A stretch of 64,000 bases of DNA from CAWEHU01 sp963808965 (lineage in GTDB: Bacteria; Pseudomonadota; Alphaproteobacteria; Acetobacterales; Acetobacteraceae). The notes under the pieces were generated by a model. That model was not told where the DNA came from. It searched no databases and saw only the letters and a list, made by a program, of their open reading frames with translations. Positions 19,959-29,311 of this stretch are shown here, piece by piece. Where the stretch lies: positions 145,036-209,035 of the forward strand of contig CAWEHU010000030.1 in the NCBI GenBank assembly GCA_963808965.1, read 5' to 3'. The translations under genes and the position numbers were made by a program. The number at the start of each line of letters is the position of its first letter. The first letter of the stretch is position 1.

Positions 19959-21104
19959 ATGAAATCTCCTCTGATCGCTCCGCTGACCAGCGTACGAGGA
20001 ATTGCGGCCTGGTGGGTGGTTTTCTACCATTTTCGGGAACACCTGCCGCTCGGCCCTAGCGGTCTGCCCTTCTTTGTGGCCGGGCAAGGCTATCTCGCGG
20101 TCGACCTGTTCTTCGTCCTCAGCGGTTTCGTCATCCAGCTCAATTACGGACCCTCGCTTTCTCGCCTTTCCGCGAGCGCCGTCAGACGTTTTGCCGTGGC
20201 GAGATTCGCGAGGGTGTATCCCTTGCACTTAGTCGTCAGTTTGATCTTTCTCGTCACCCCGATCGCGCTATGGGTGCACGTCGGAGACTGGGACCCCTCG
20301 GATCGACACGACTGGGTTTACTACATAGCAAGTCTGTTTCTGGTGCAGAACTGGGGCTTCCTGCATCGCCTCGCCTGGAACGTCCCCGCGTGGTCGATCA
20401 GCACGGAATTTGGAGCGTATCTTCTGTTTCCGCCGGCGGCCTATCTCGCCAGCCGGCTGATTCGCCACCGGGCGACCGCGCTAGTCTGGATAGGCGGGTG
20501 CTTGCTGATCTTGGCCGTAGCATTTTGGGGGGCGGGCCTTCCCTCGCTCGGCAGTGACATCACCACGTTTGGCCTCCCTCGTTGCGTCTTGGAGTTCGTT
20601 GCGGGCGTGGGCTTGGGCCGGGCGTTTCTGTTGTTTGGCCCGCCCGGGCGAGGGACGCAGCGTGCCTTGCTCGTGCTTGCGGTGGCCGCGATAGCGGCCC
20701 GATTTAGCGCGGGCGTTCCTGATTACATCTCCATGCCGCCCGCGTTCGCGATGCTGATTTTTGCCTTCACCGCCCGGGGGGGCATCGTCGTTCGCGCCCT
20801 GAGCGCGCGGAGCCTGATCTATCTCGGCAACATCTGGTACGCGACTTATTTGTGCCACTTCTTCTTCAAGGATTGGGTCGGCTTCCTGGTCATCCAGCCC
20901 GGCGTGCCGGCATGGATTATTTGGGGCGCGTATTTGGGGGTGGTCTTCATCGCCTCCGCGGTGCTCCACAAATGGGTCGAGCTGCGCGCTCGGTCCGTCG
21001 TCATTCGATATGCGGACAAGCATTGGAAGAGCCGCGCCGGTTCTTTACCGAAGCTTCACTCGGATCGCGTTTCTGGCGGCAAGCAGGACACCCTCAAGGC
21101 CTAA
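19959..21104 (+). CDS. Acyltransferase family 3 membrane protein
   Basis: 381 residues with about ten membrane segments. The acyltransferase-3 (OafA/YrhL) N-terminal motif is present: TSVRGIAAWWVVFYHF with the catalytic His, then GQGYLAVDLFFVLSGFVI and RRFAVARFARVYPLHL. The family O-acetylates or acylates surface sugars using cytosolic acyl-CoA. It follows the MBOAT gene by 115 bases on the same strand, so a second acyl modification of the same glycan is plausible. No C-terminal SGNH domain is fused to it; the next gene could supply one. Confidence 0.9.
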   Translation: MKSPLIAPLTSVRGIAAWWVVFYHFREHLPLGPSGLPFFVAGQGYLAVDLFFVLSGFVIQLNYGPSLSRLSASAVRRFAVARFARVYPLHLVVSLIFLVTPIALWVHVGDWDPSDRHDWVYYIASLFLVQNWGFLHRLAWNVPAWSISTEFGAYLLFPPAAYLASRLIRHRATALVWIGGCLLILAVAFWGAGLPSLGSDITTFGLPRCVLEFVAGVGLGRAFLLFGPPGRGTQRALLVLAVAAIAARFSAGVPDYISMPPAFAMLIFAFTARGGIVVRALSARSLIYLGNIWYATYLCHFFFKDWVGFLVIQPGVPAWIIWGAYLGVVFIASAVLHKWVELRARSVVIRYADKHWKSRAGSLPKLHSDRVSGGKQDTLKA

Positions 21105-21154
21105 GTCCGGCCGGCCCGCAATCGCTATATTCATCTTAGACATTGGAGGCACGC

Positions 21155-22255
21155 GTGAGCTCCTCGTGTTCTCGTCTCACCGTGAACGTGTCGGCGCAAG
21201 GCCGGGAGGCCGGGAGGGATTACCTCGCTTGTCTCGCCGTCGTGATGCTCGCCGGGTTGGCCGCGACCTGGCTGTGGGTTGCTGCGGCACCGATCGCCTT
21301 CCTGGACAGCGAGTACCCGTTCTGGAAAGCCAAGCTCAGCCTGCTGCGCGGGTGCGACATCGGTTCGATCCTGGTTGTGGGCGACTCCCGCGCCGCGACC
21401 GACATCGTCCCGCGGGTTCTGCCGGGGAAAGCCACGAACCTGGCCATCGGCGGCGCGCAGCCGGTGGAAAGCTATTTCGCGGTGAAACACGCTCTGGAGT
21501 GCCCCAGCCCGCCGCAGCGCGTGGTCATCTCGCACAGCATCGGTCATTTCGCCCGGCCCGACACGTTCTGGAACCGGTCCGTCCGGTTCGGCTTCCTGGG
21601 CTACGACGATCTACAGGATATCTACGCGACATCGCGCCGGCTCAATGATTTCTCGGTTTACGGCGCGAACGACGACGGGCTGCCGCCTGCCTTTCGGCAT
21701 TGGCTCTACGCTGTCCGATTCCCGGCTCCGTATTTCGCCAGCCTCGTAAGAAGCGGGCTGTTCCTCCGCTACTGGGACAATCGCGCGGCGCTCACGCGCG
21801 CACTGGACGAGCGTGGCCACTATTTCTTCGGGACCGAGGCCGGGTCCGACACCGTGACATCGGAAGCCCGGCTGCGCGTCTTCCAACCGACTCCGGTCGT
21901 CGACCACTATTTCGATGCGATGCTCGCGCTTTTGCACCAACGGGGCATCCCGGTCGATTTCGTGACGGCGCCCATCAATGAGGCCACCTCCTCGGAGATG
22001 GACCCCAACGTACGCAAGAATTTCTCCGAGTACCTGCAGAGCTACGCGGAGCGGTATCCGAATTTGCGGATCATAGGCGAGACCATACCCTCCTGGCCGA
22101 ACAAGTTTTTCGGAGACACGTTCTTGCACATGAACCCGAGCGGGGCGGATCGCTTCAGCCGGCGTCTCGCATCCTGCCTGCGAGATGGCCCGCACACGGG
22201 GTCCTGCGATCTGCAATGGAATCCCGAGATCCAGACGGGGAGTCTGGAAAGATGA
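21155..22255 (+). CDS. SGNH-hydrolase-like membrane-anchored protein
   Basis: 366 residues. GTG 21155 is chosen because GGAGG at 21145-21149 lies five bases upstream. One membrane helix (about 23-48) places the rest in the periplasm. SGNH landmarks: VVGDSRAATD with Ser78, a Gly in NLAIGGAQPVESY, and Asp321 with His325 in GDTFLHMNPSGA. Proteins of this topology (AlgJ/AlgX, DltD, PatB) accept or transfer acyl groups delivered by an MBOAT partner. It is most likely the periplasmic half of the acylation route encoded upstream. The Asp-His spacing is one residue longer than the usual DxxH, so catalysis is not certain. Confidence 0.75.
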   Translation: MSSSCSRLTVNVSAQGREAGRDYLACLAVVMLAGLAATWLWVAAAPIAFLDSEYPFWKAKLSLLRGCDIGSILVVGDSRAATDIVPRVLPGKATNLAIGGAQPVESYFAVKHALECPSPPQRVVISHSIGHFARPDTFWNRSVRFGFLGYDDLQDIYATSRRLNDFSVYGANDDGLPPAFRHWLYAVRFPAPYFASLVRSGLFLRYWDNRAALTRALDERGHYFFGTEAGSDTVTSEARLRVFQPTPVVDHYFDAMLALLHQRGIPVDFVTAPINEATSSEMDPNVRKNFSEYLQSYAERYPNLRIIGETIPSWPNKFFGDTFLHMNPSGADRFSRRLASCLRDGPHTGSCDLQWNPEIQTGSLER

Positions 22256-22341
22256 CGGTCGCGGCAGCGGCCCGGCCCTCGTGCGTGGAAAGCTTCCATG
22301 TCGCCGAGGCCACTCACCCAAGCTCTCACGGAGAAACACTG

Positions 22342-23163
22342 ATGCAGACGGCCGTCATGGCGCGCCCAAGAAACGACGACGCCGCGGTCCTGGCGCCGCC
22401 TTCCAGCCCGGTCGAGCTCTATCTCGATCTGCTGAAACGCTCGCTCAGCAATACGCTGTTCGCGCCGGAACCCGACGCCGATGAGGAGCTTGAGGCGCGC
22501 TATGTCGCCGGCTTCATCCAGCACTACATCAACGGCGCGGCGGTCTCCATGCTGCCGATCGCGCGGTTCAACAATTTGCAGACCTGCGTGCTGGACGTGA
22601 TCGCACGCGGGGTTCCGGGCGATCTGATCGAGACCGGCGTGTGGCGCGGCGGCGCCACCATCTTCATGCGCGCCATTCTCAAGGCCCGCGGAGTCACGGA
22701 CCGTACCGTGTGGGTCGCCAACTCCTTCGAGGGTCTGCCGGAGCCCGATGCCGACAAGTTCCCGGTCGAGGCGAAGGCCCACAACGGCCCGATGATGACG
22801 AAAGCCTACAACCACTTCGCCGTCGGTATCGAAGACGTGCAACGGAACTTCCGCGCCTTCGGCATGCTCGATGGGCAGGTGCGTTTTCTCAAGGGCTGGT
22901 TCAAGGACACGCTGCCGACCGCGCCGATCGAGAGGATCGCCGTGATGCGGCTCGACGGTGACTACTACGAGTCGACGATGGACGGACTGGTGAACCTGTA
23001 CGACAAGCTCTCCGTCGGCGGCTATGCCATCATCGACGATTACGGCGAGGATACCTGGACCTACTGCCGCAAGGCCGTGGATGATTTCAGGACGGCGCGC
23101 GGAATCACCGACCCGATGATCCGCGTCGATTCCAAGTGCTACTACTGGCAACGGACACGCTGA
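22342..23163 (+). CDS. TylF/MycF family methyltransferase
   Basis: 273 residues. ATG 22342 (MQTAVMARPRND) has a GGAG about eight bases upstream. Family landmarks are GDLIETGVWRGGATIFM (SAM-binding loop), SFEGLPEPD, IAVMRLDGDYYESTMDGL and VGGYAIIDDYG (metal-binding Asp residues), and a closing DSKCYYWQR. Members are SAM- and Mg-dependent O-methyltransferases acting on sugar hydroxyls in macrolides and on surface glycans. The position directly after the acylation genes suggests O-methylation of the same glycan. The substrate is not deducible. Confidence 0.9.
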   Translation: MQTAVMARPRNDDAAVLAPPSSPVELYLDLLKRSLSNTLFAPEPDADEELEARYVAGFIQHYINGAAVSMLPIARFNNLQTCVLDVIARGVPGDLIETGVWRGGATIFMRAILKARGVTDRTVWVANSFEGLPEPDADKFPVEAKAHNGPMMTKAYNHFAVGIEDVQRNFRAFGMLDGQVRFLKGWFKDTLPTAPIERIAVMRLDGDYYESTMDGLVNLYDKLSVGGYAIIDDYGEDTWTYCRKAVDDFRTARGITDPMIRVDSKCYYWQRTR

Positions 23164-23170
23164 ACGCCAT

Positions 23171-24130
23171 TCACCCGCGGCTGCAGGCGGCGCCGCCCAG
23201 CACGCAGAAGGCCGCGCAATGCGGGTGGTTGAGCGGCACCGCGCCGCTCGCCTCCGCCAGCGTGGCCCCCAGCTCGAATCTCTGATCGTACGGCAGCAGG
23301 GTGCAGGCCAGCACCGCCGCGCGCTCCGCACCCTTTCGCCGCACCACCATCCGCGAGGTCGCGCACATGACACTGTCCGGGGTGCGGCCGAGAATGCCCC
23401 AACAGGAATCCGTGATCTCCGGCACATCCCGGCTCGCGTCCATCTCGGGGAAGATCATGAGCCGCACCGGGTCATAGGCGTCGATCGGGACGCCAAGCTC
23501 TGCAAATAACGCCGCAAAGCCGGCGCGAATTTGGCCCTCGGGTTCCTTCGTCAGCCGCCGACTCGCCACATGGACCTCGAACCCCTCGCGAACGAGCCAC
23601 AGAAGTCCGTCCACCGTCGGTTCCCAACTCCGCAAGCCGCGCTCCGCTTCGTGGACCGCTCGCGTGTAGTGGTCGACCGACACTCGGAGCGTGAGGCGGG
23701 CGCCGTATCGCTCCCTAGCGCGCACAGCTCGGAACGCCGCTTGCGCAACGGCTTCATCGCATTCGTCAGAACCAGCGCGTCCAGCCCACGGGCGAGCACA
23801 TCCTCGAGCATCCCAGGCAATTCGGGGTTCATGAAGGGCTCGCCGCCGGTGAAGCCGATCAAGCGGGTCCGCAGGCGATCCCGGGCGATCTCGTCGAGGA
23901 AGGCGCGGACCTCGGCACGGCTCAGATAGGCGAGGCGGTCGTTGCGCGGCGATGACTCGATGTAGCAATTCTGGCAAGTGAGGTTGCATAGCGTTCCGGT
24001 GTTGAACCAGAGCGTTTCCAAGCGGGATAGCCGGACCCGTGCGCGAGGCCTCGCCCTTGGCCGTCCGGAGCGGGTCCTGGAACTTGCCTGGGGCGAGCGG
24101 GCGGGCTTCGGCGCATGCCGGCAGATCCAT
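23171..24130 (-). CDS. Radical SAM protein with C-terminal Cys-rich region (two compensating frameshifts)
   Basis: About 319 residues, ATG 24130 (MDLPACAEARPLAPGKFQDP). The 4Fe-4S/SAM motif CNLTCQNCYIES (CxxxCxxC) follows LETLWFNTGTL, and FTGGEPFMNPEL is the GGE motif. The C-terminal third has Cys in SCWGIL, VMCATS, LACTLL and HPHCAAFC, suggesting SPASM-like auxiliary clusters. The frame shifts near 24048-24052 and back near 23711 (a CCC run); the two cancel. It is convergent with the TylF gene, seven bases apart. The reaction and substrate are unknown; with the neighbouring cluster it might modify a glycan or a peptide. Confidence 0.82.
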   Translation of the reverse strand: MDLPACAEARPLAPGKFQDPLRTAKGEASRTGPAIPLGNALVQHRNAMQPHLPELLHRVIAAQRPPRLSEPCRGPRLPRRDRPGSPADPLDRLHRRRALHEPRIAWDARGCARPWAGRAGSDECDEAVAQAAFRAVRARERYGARLTLRVSVDHYTRAVHEAERGLRSWEPTVDGLLWLVREGFEVHVASRRLTKEPEGQIRAGFAALFAELGVPIDAYDPVRLMIFPEMDASRDVPEITDSCWGILGRTPDSVMCATSRMVVRRKGAERAAVLACTLLPYDQRFELGATLAEASGAVPLNHPHCAAFCVLGGAACSRG

Positions 24131-24247
24131 TGAGGCGTCCTTCGCTGCCATCCCGGCATATGGCGGCAGCGCCGGCCCCTGCAATCCGGGCCGCCGTGCG
24201 GGATTGCTGAGCGAGGGAGGGACCGAACGGATTTCGCTCTTGCCCGA

Positions 24248-25223
24248 TTATCCCGAAGCGGCGGGCGCGAGTTGGTTTGCGGGGATCGCGCTGGCCACCA
24301 ACAGGGATGCCGAGCCGGTCAGCATTGCGCTGAACGAGACGGGAGGCTTCCGGTCCAGCCCGGCGAACACGGCCATGCAGTCGTTGAACCACTTCACGAA
24401 CCGGTCGCAGTGCTCGCTCGTGTCGAGGGGATATTGGCGCATACGCCAGGGGTTGGCGGCGCAGTCGTTCAGAACGATGCTGCCCGCGTTATAGCTACAG
24501 GCGACAACCGGCGGGTCGAACCCGGTTTGCTGAGACTGCTTCAGGATGTAAGCCGTCCCCGCCTGAATGGAGTTCTCTGGGACAAGCAGCCAGTTGCGGT
24601 CGATACCGGTATTGCCCAGAGCTTCACGCGCGGTCGAGATCAGCGTCTGCATCAGCCCCGGCGATACCTGGTTCGGCGTCTCCTCGTCCGATTTGTAGTG
24701 CGGCTCGAAGCGGATCGCCTTCGGATTGCCGCTCGACTCGGTCGCGATCGTCGCGACGATCAATTCGGCCGGAACCCCGAGCCGCGTGCTCCAACGCGTG
24801 ATCGGCTCACCGAACTGAGCCCAGATCCGGCCTACGGTTTCGGGCGGGCCGCCCGACCCGTGCGCCGGAGCGCCGTCGATATGGATGCCGTCTCGTTCGA
24901 GCCGCCACCGGCAGCTGCCCTGAAAGCGCGAATGATCCTCGCGCAGGCGCGCAATCAATTGGCTGAGGCGGTCGGCGCCTGCGTCCGTTGCATCGGGAAA
25001 TAGCCGCTTCCAGGTTGCCTCGTCGCACGTTCCCGTCGCGGGGATTCCCTGTTGCGTTTGCCAGGCGCGCACCGCGGCCGCGGTCTGCGGCCCATAGATG
25101 CCGTCCGGTGTACCTACCGGAGCGCCGAGCACTGACAGGCGGCTCTGCAATGCGAGGACGTCGAGCCCACGATCATACGGCAGATCGAGTTCGTAAAGTG
25201 CGGACGAAAGCGCGCGAGGTCAT
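24248..25223 (-). CDS. Peptidoglycan-binding lytic transglycosylase (SLT-like), start frameshifted
   Basis: About 325 residues. An N-terminal peptidoglycan-binding domain 1 (LPYDRGLDVLALQSRLSVLG, GIYGPQTAAAVRAWQ) leads through a linker to a lysozyme-like SLT domain. IVATIATESSGNPKA carries the catalytic Glu, followed by VSPGLMQTL and VVACSYNAGS. Such enzymes cleave peptidoglycan glycan strands. The coding frame runs in-frame upstream only to a TGA with no good start. The likely start is ATG 25223, overlapping the lipoprotein stop as ATGA, joined by a one-base shift near 25195-25215. No signal peptide is visible, so export (or a phage-endolysin-like holin route) is unexplained. Confidence 0.82.
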
Positions 25224-25876
25224 GAGCATCCTCCAGCCCGCCGCATACCGGCCAGGCTCGCTGTCAATTCAGCATAGTTCGGACCGAAGCTTCCGGGCGA
25301 GCGTGCCCCCTCGCGGGCGAGCTGGTCGATGCCCGGCAGGGAGGCGCAGAGCGCGGCCTTGTTCTGATCGGCCAGGAACTGGTCCTGCGCCGCGGTGAGG
25401 TTGGCGCTCGCGAGATAATAGGGACCGGCGGGATTGCCGGGATAACGCTGGCGGAACTCGGTCGCCGCGGTGGCCAGCGCGTTTGTCCCGGGCGGATCAC
25501 CGGCGCGGCGGGTATCGATCAGGTCGTGCAGCGCCTCCAGCCGTTTGACGGCGTATCCGTCCGTCGCGCCGAGCGGCGTCTGCGGGCCGGGCGCCTGCGC
25601 CACGCCGGCGCCGAGCTCCTCGGCGGCGCACGTATCGTCCGCCCGCCTTGCCGCACCCTGCGCACTGCGCGCCAAGGTGTAGCACGCGTCGCCTTTGAGC
25701 AGATGCAGCTGGTAGCACTCCGGCGCGTTTGCGCTGCATCCGACCGGCGCGGCGGCATTGGCTTGCAGATCGCCCTTCGCCGCATTCGCCTTCATGGTGT
25801 CGAGCTGTGAAACCCCGGGGGCCACGGTCGCGCAGCTAGCCAGAAGCAGCGCGAGCAGCGGAAGGATGCGCGTCAT
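25220..25876 (-). CDS. Lipoprotein of unknown function
   Basis: 218 residues with a lipoprotein signal sequence (MTRILPLLALLLASC; lipobox LLAS-C at Cys15). The mature part is Ala-rich and helical with several Cys (CSANAPECYQLHLLKGDACY) and TPR-like spacing around FRQRYPGNPAGPYYLASAN. It overlaps both neighbours by four bases (ATGA at each junction), so the membrane protein, lipoprotein and transglycosylase form a tightly coupled three-gene operon. Probably anchored in the outer or inner membrane facing the periplasm. No known family recognised. Confidence 0.8.
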   Translation of the reverse strand: MTRILPLLALLLASCATVAPGVSQLDTMKANAAKGDLQANAAAPVGCSANAPECYQLHLLKGDACYTLARSAQGAARRADDTCAAEELGAGVAQAPGPQTPLGATDGYAVKRLEALHDLIDTRRAGDPPGTNALATAATEFRQRYPGNPAGPYYLASANLTAAQDQFLADQNKAALCASLPGIDQLAREGARSPGSFGPNYAELTASLAGMRRAGGCS

Positions 25877-27369
25877 GACGGCACCTTCGCGCCGGCAAGC
25901 GACTTTGCTGCCTCGTTGAACTCCGTCTCCGGATTCTTGCCGGAGCGCTTGAGCGCGGTCACTGCGGTCATCACCGCGTCGAGGCCGGCGCTCGCATCGT
26001 GATTGGCGCGGATCTTGTCGATCGCCTGCAACATGGCCGTGGTGCCGCCGACCGCCGCGCCTGCGTCGGGCGGCAGATCCTTCGCGAGCACGTAGTCCAG
26101 CGAGGCCTTCTGCAAATCGCGCACGATGCCGTCGATGCTCGCCTGGTCGAGACCGGCGAATGCTTCGGGATACTTGGCGAGCAGCGCGGCGCCTCCGTCC
26201 GGCGCGAGCGCGAGACGAACCACATCCAGCGCGACATCGCGCGCACCGGCCTGAAGCTGCGGGCCTAACGCCTTGGCCAGCGCCGGAACCTGCATGATGA
26301 GGCTCACCGCGGCGTTGCTGTCGAACACGGTCGGCGAGAACTGCTCCGGGGTGTAGGGCTGATCCATAATACGTGCCACCCAGCGGGCGTAGGCGATCGC
26401 GCTCAGTTTGCTGCCCACGCCGACCAGCGTGGTAATGAGTGCGATCGGAGGGAAGGCGCCGCCGAGCACCGGCCCGATCAGCTGCGCCGCCTTGGCCAGC
26501 ACCGAAACGACTGGCATGTTCGGCGCCGCCTTGTCGAGCAGCGTGCTGGCCTGCTGGACCGCGCCGGCGAGATCGCCGTGGCGGAGATCGTTGACGGCGT
26601 TCAGCGTTCCGCCGAGCGTGCCCGTCGCCTCCTTGACCGCGGCACCGAAGCTGCCCGGCAGCAGGTTCCCGATCGCGTTTCCGACGCCCACCGCGTCCTG
26701 GAGTTTGCTCGTGATGCCGTCGAGGCGGTCCTTCGCCAGTTCGTCATGCTTGGTCTGAACGTCGGTCAGTGTCTGGGTGGTGTCGGTCAGCATCTGGGTG
26801 GTACTGTCCACCTTGGCTTGCGCGTCTTTTGCCTGAGTTGTGGCGTCATTCGCCTTGGCCAAGGCGTCGCGCGTGTCGGCATTGGCGGCGGCGACCGCCT
26901 GGACCGCCTGGCCGTCTTCGCCGGCTCCGCCTTTCCCGAAGTAGAAGCCGAGGATCGCGCCGAGAATGCCGGTGAGCGCCTCGGGGAATTTGTATTGCCC
27001 GCCGGTCATCATCGAAAGGGCCAGAAAAGCGATCGACCCGAAAACGATGATCATCGCCAGCATGGCGCGCACGCTGCCGCGGGGAACACCGAGCGGCAGG
27101 TCGTTGTAGGCGGTCAGCAGGGTGGCGCGTGCCGAACCGTCCACATTGCCGGCGGCCATGGCGTTGCTCATTTTGTCACGCAGGCCCCAGACATAGATGA
27201 TGAGCACCGCCGTCAGCACGATGAGGGAGAGGAGGAGGATGTAGATAGGGATGAGATCGGGGCTGCCCGCGAGCGCGGCGGCCTGAGAGGGTGGCGGATT
27301 GGACTGGGCGGAGGCTTCATGCGCGAGCAAAGCTGGCGGAACGAAGCCTAGCGGGACGACGCGCTTCAT
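25873..27369 (-). CDS. Large membrane protein of unknown function with coiled-coil segment
   Basis: 498 residues from ATG 27369, which has GAGGAAAC just upstream; the frame is open further but those residues are not protein-like. A possible signal or first helix (PLGFVPPALLAHEASAQ) is followed by three membrane helices: IYILLLSLIVLTAVLIIYVW, MLAMIIVFGSIAFLAL and TGILGAILGFYFGKG. Then come a Thr/Asp-rich coiled coil (about residues 165-215, with the TTQMLTDTTQTLTDVQ heptads) and a ~280-residue helical domain. I do not recognise the family. First gene of the operon with the lipoprotein and transglycosylase. Confidence 0.75.
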   Translation of the reverse strand: MKRVVPLGFVPPALLAHEASAQSNPPPSQAAALAGSPDLIPIYILLLSLIVLTAVLIIYVWGLRDKMSNAMAAGNVDGSARATLLTAYNDLPLGVPRGSVRAMLAMIIVFGSIAFLALSMMTGGQYKFPEALTGILGAILGFYFGKGGAGEDGQAVQAVAAANADTRDALAKANDATTQAKDAQAKVDSTTQMLTDTTQTLTDVQTKHDELAKDRLDGITSKLQDAVGVGNAIGNLLPGSFGAAVKEATGTLGGTLNAVNDLRHGDLAGAVQQASTLLDKAAPNMPVVSVLAKAAQLIGPVLGGAFPPIALITTLVGVGSKLSAIAYARWVARIMDQPYTPEQFSPTVFDSNAAVSLIMQVPALAKALGPQLQAGARDVALDVVRLALAPDGGAALLAKYPEAFAGLDQASIDGIVRDLQKASLDYVLAKDLPPDAGAAVGGTTAMLQAIDKIRANHDASAGLDAVMTAVTALKRSGKNPETEFNEAAKSLAGAKVPS

Positions 27370-27669
27370 GTTTCCTCTCAGAAGTTCGCTTACTCCGGCC
27401 GAAGCACGACGATAGCACGAGATGGACGCGCAACAAGTGACGCGCATCACAGGAGCCCGGTGAGATCGCCCTTTCTGGGCGCGGGGTGTTCCATCGCGGC
27501 CCTTCAACTGCCGACCGCGATCCGGGCAGACAGGTCGGAAGGCCGGTCGACTGTGCGAGGACGCGAGCCATGTAGCAAGAAATTCGTTGCTCCAGATATG
27601 AAGCTGCTCACAGTGCCTTACCGGATACGGTGCTAACGAAAGAGTTCCTGCCGGAAGATGGAGGGTCAG

Positions 27670-29251
27670 ATGCCCGAGGATAAATGGCTCTGGAACGAGC
27701 CCAAGACCTGGCACGACATCGACCGCGCGCTGCAGGAAATCTCCGTGCTGCTCGATTATCTGGGTACGAGGCCAGACGGCCGGTTGCTGGCCTATTTCCA
27801 AGACACTCAAAGCCGGGTCGCGGATGGGGCGGCGAAGCGGACGGTACCGCCCTGCGGCAGCTACACCGAGTTCCTGAACTTGAACTTGCAGATCCGCTCC
27901 GCCTTCCAGACCGGCCGTCCTGACCTGCTGCCGCAAATGCCTGCGGCTGCCGTCGGGCAACCGCAATTGTCGGCGGAGGGGTTCGTGGACCTGGAGCCGC
28001 GACTTCCTCGCCGCGGTGGCCGCACCTTCCACCGCGAACTCGATCCGGCTGACCCAAGACTACATCGTCCGCCGCTCCCGGCACGGGAGCTGGTTTCGAC
28101 GGCGGCGCGGAGCCCGGACCGGAGCGGCCGCGACCATACCCCCCGTGCTGCCGGATGCGGATGAGCCGGTTCGCAAGGTCCTCGCCCGCCGGCTGGCGCA
28201 CTGGGTACGGACAGCGGAGGCGATCACGATCGGTGTCGTGATCCTTACCGTGGCCGTCTCGATCTATGCGCTGTCGGGCAGGCTGATCCTGAATAACGCG
28301 GAGGGTATGGAAGAGGCATGGTCGAAGCTCGATGCACAACTCGAGGCTCAGGAGGACCGGCTGCTGTCATCCCCGACGCTGCCTATCGATTCCCGCGACC
28401 GCCTCGTGGCAATGGGACTGTGCGACTCGGCAAAGCCGACGCAGACGCAGACGGAGACGGCCGGGGCTGAAACGAAGCCGGCCGAAAAGCGTGTCTCTCT
28501 GGCTCTCACGTCGGCCGCAGGTGTCCGCAACGATGCGCCGGACAACCTGATTCCGGCCAAAGAGATCCGCGCGAGCTTCACCTCCGCCCGTCAGATGCAT
28601 CTCTGCGCCGAGAGCGCGAAGGCGCTCGTCAACCTTTTCACCGTGACGATGCACCTCCAGACCTGGAGCAGCGTGGTGACGGAGAGGATAGGCGAGGGTT
28701 GGATGATCGAAATAGCCGGGCATAAACTGACGCTGGCGCTCCCGCTCGCGCCTTTGCTCGGCGTCTCGTATACGAGCATCGCCGAATATGCCGAGGATCG
28801 AGATGGCGATCTCTGCAAGCGGGTCGCTCGCGATGTCTACGATGAGAGATCGAAGGCGCCCGGCTGTCAGAAGCTGCTGCTCACCATGATCAACCGGACG
28901 CACCGCGTCGCACAGTCGATCCTCGGCAGCATCACGCTCTACATCCTGCCGGTGTGCTACGGCTTCCTTGGCTCGATGGCGGCGACGCTTCGGATGCTTC
29001 GCCGCAAGGTGGACGCATCGCTGCTCAGCTACACCGACCGCGCGCGACTTCAGCAGGGTGCGATCCTTGGCATCCTGTGCGGCGGCGTCATCGGGCTGTT
29101 CGCGAGCTACATCGGCAAGGCGGATGCGGCGAGCGGTCTTGGCCTTTCTGCCGTCGCGCTGCTCGCGGGATACAACGTGGACGGCGTGTTCCGCTTCCTG
29201 GACGAGTTGTCGGACCGCATCTTCCGGCCGAGCGCCGCGCCGAAATCGTAG
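27670..29251 (+). CDS. Membrane protein of unknown function, divergent from the transglycosylase operon (frameshifted)
   Basis: About 527 residues. ATG 27670 has GGAGGG four bases upstream; ATG 27658 is an alternative. The N-terminal soluble part (WHDIDRALQEISVLLDYLG) is in one frame. From about 27977-27985 the frame shifts by one base (an extra G after TTCGTG) into WSRDFLAAVAAPSTANS, then two or three membrane regions: AITIGVVILTVAVSIYALSG, LGSITLYILPVCYGFLGSM and ILGILCGGVIGLFASYIG. A long extracytoplasmic loop lies between them. The end, GLSAVALLAGYNVDGVFRFL, may re-enter the membrane. No family recognised. The 300-base divergent gap suggests shared regulation with the operon to its left. 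Confidence 0.7.
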
Positions 29252-29311
29252 GGCGGTTTGGGCTGACTATGTTCAGCGGGCAATCGCCTCCTCCCCGCGT
29301 AAAGCGGGGAT

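Noticed and set aside
27370..28032. N-terminal extension of the 25.9-kb membrane protein to 28032
   Set aside because: It is antisense to the divergent membrane-protein gene and low in protein character; GAGGAAAC precedes ATG 27369.
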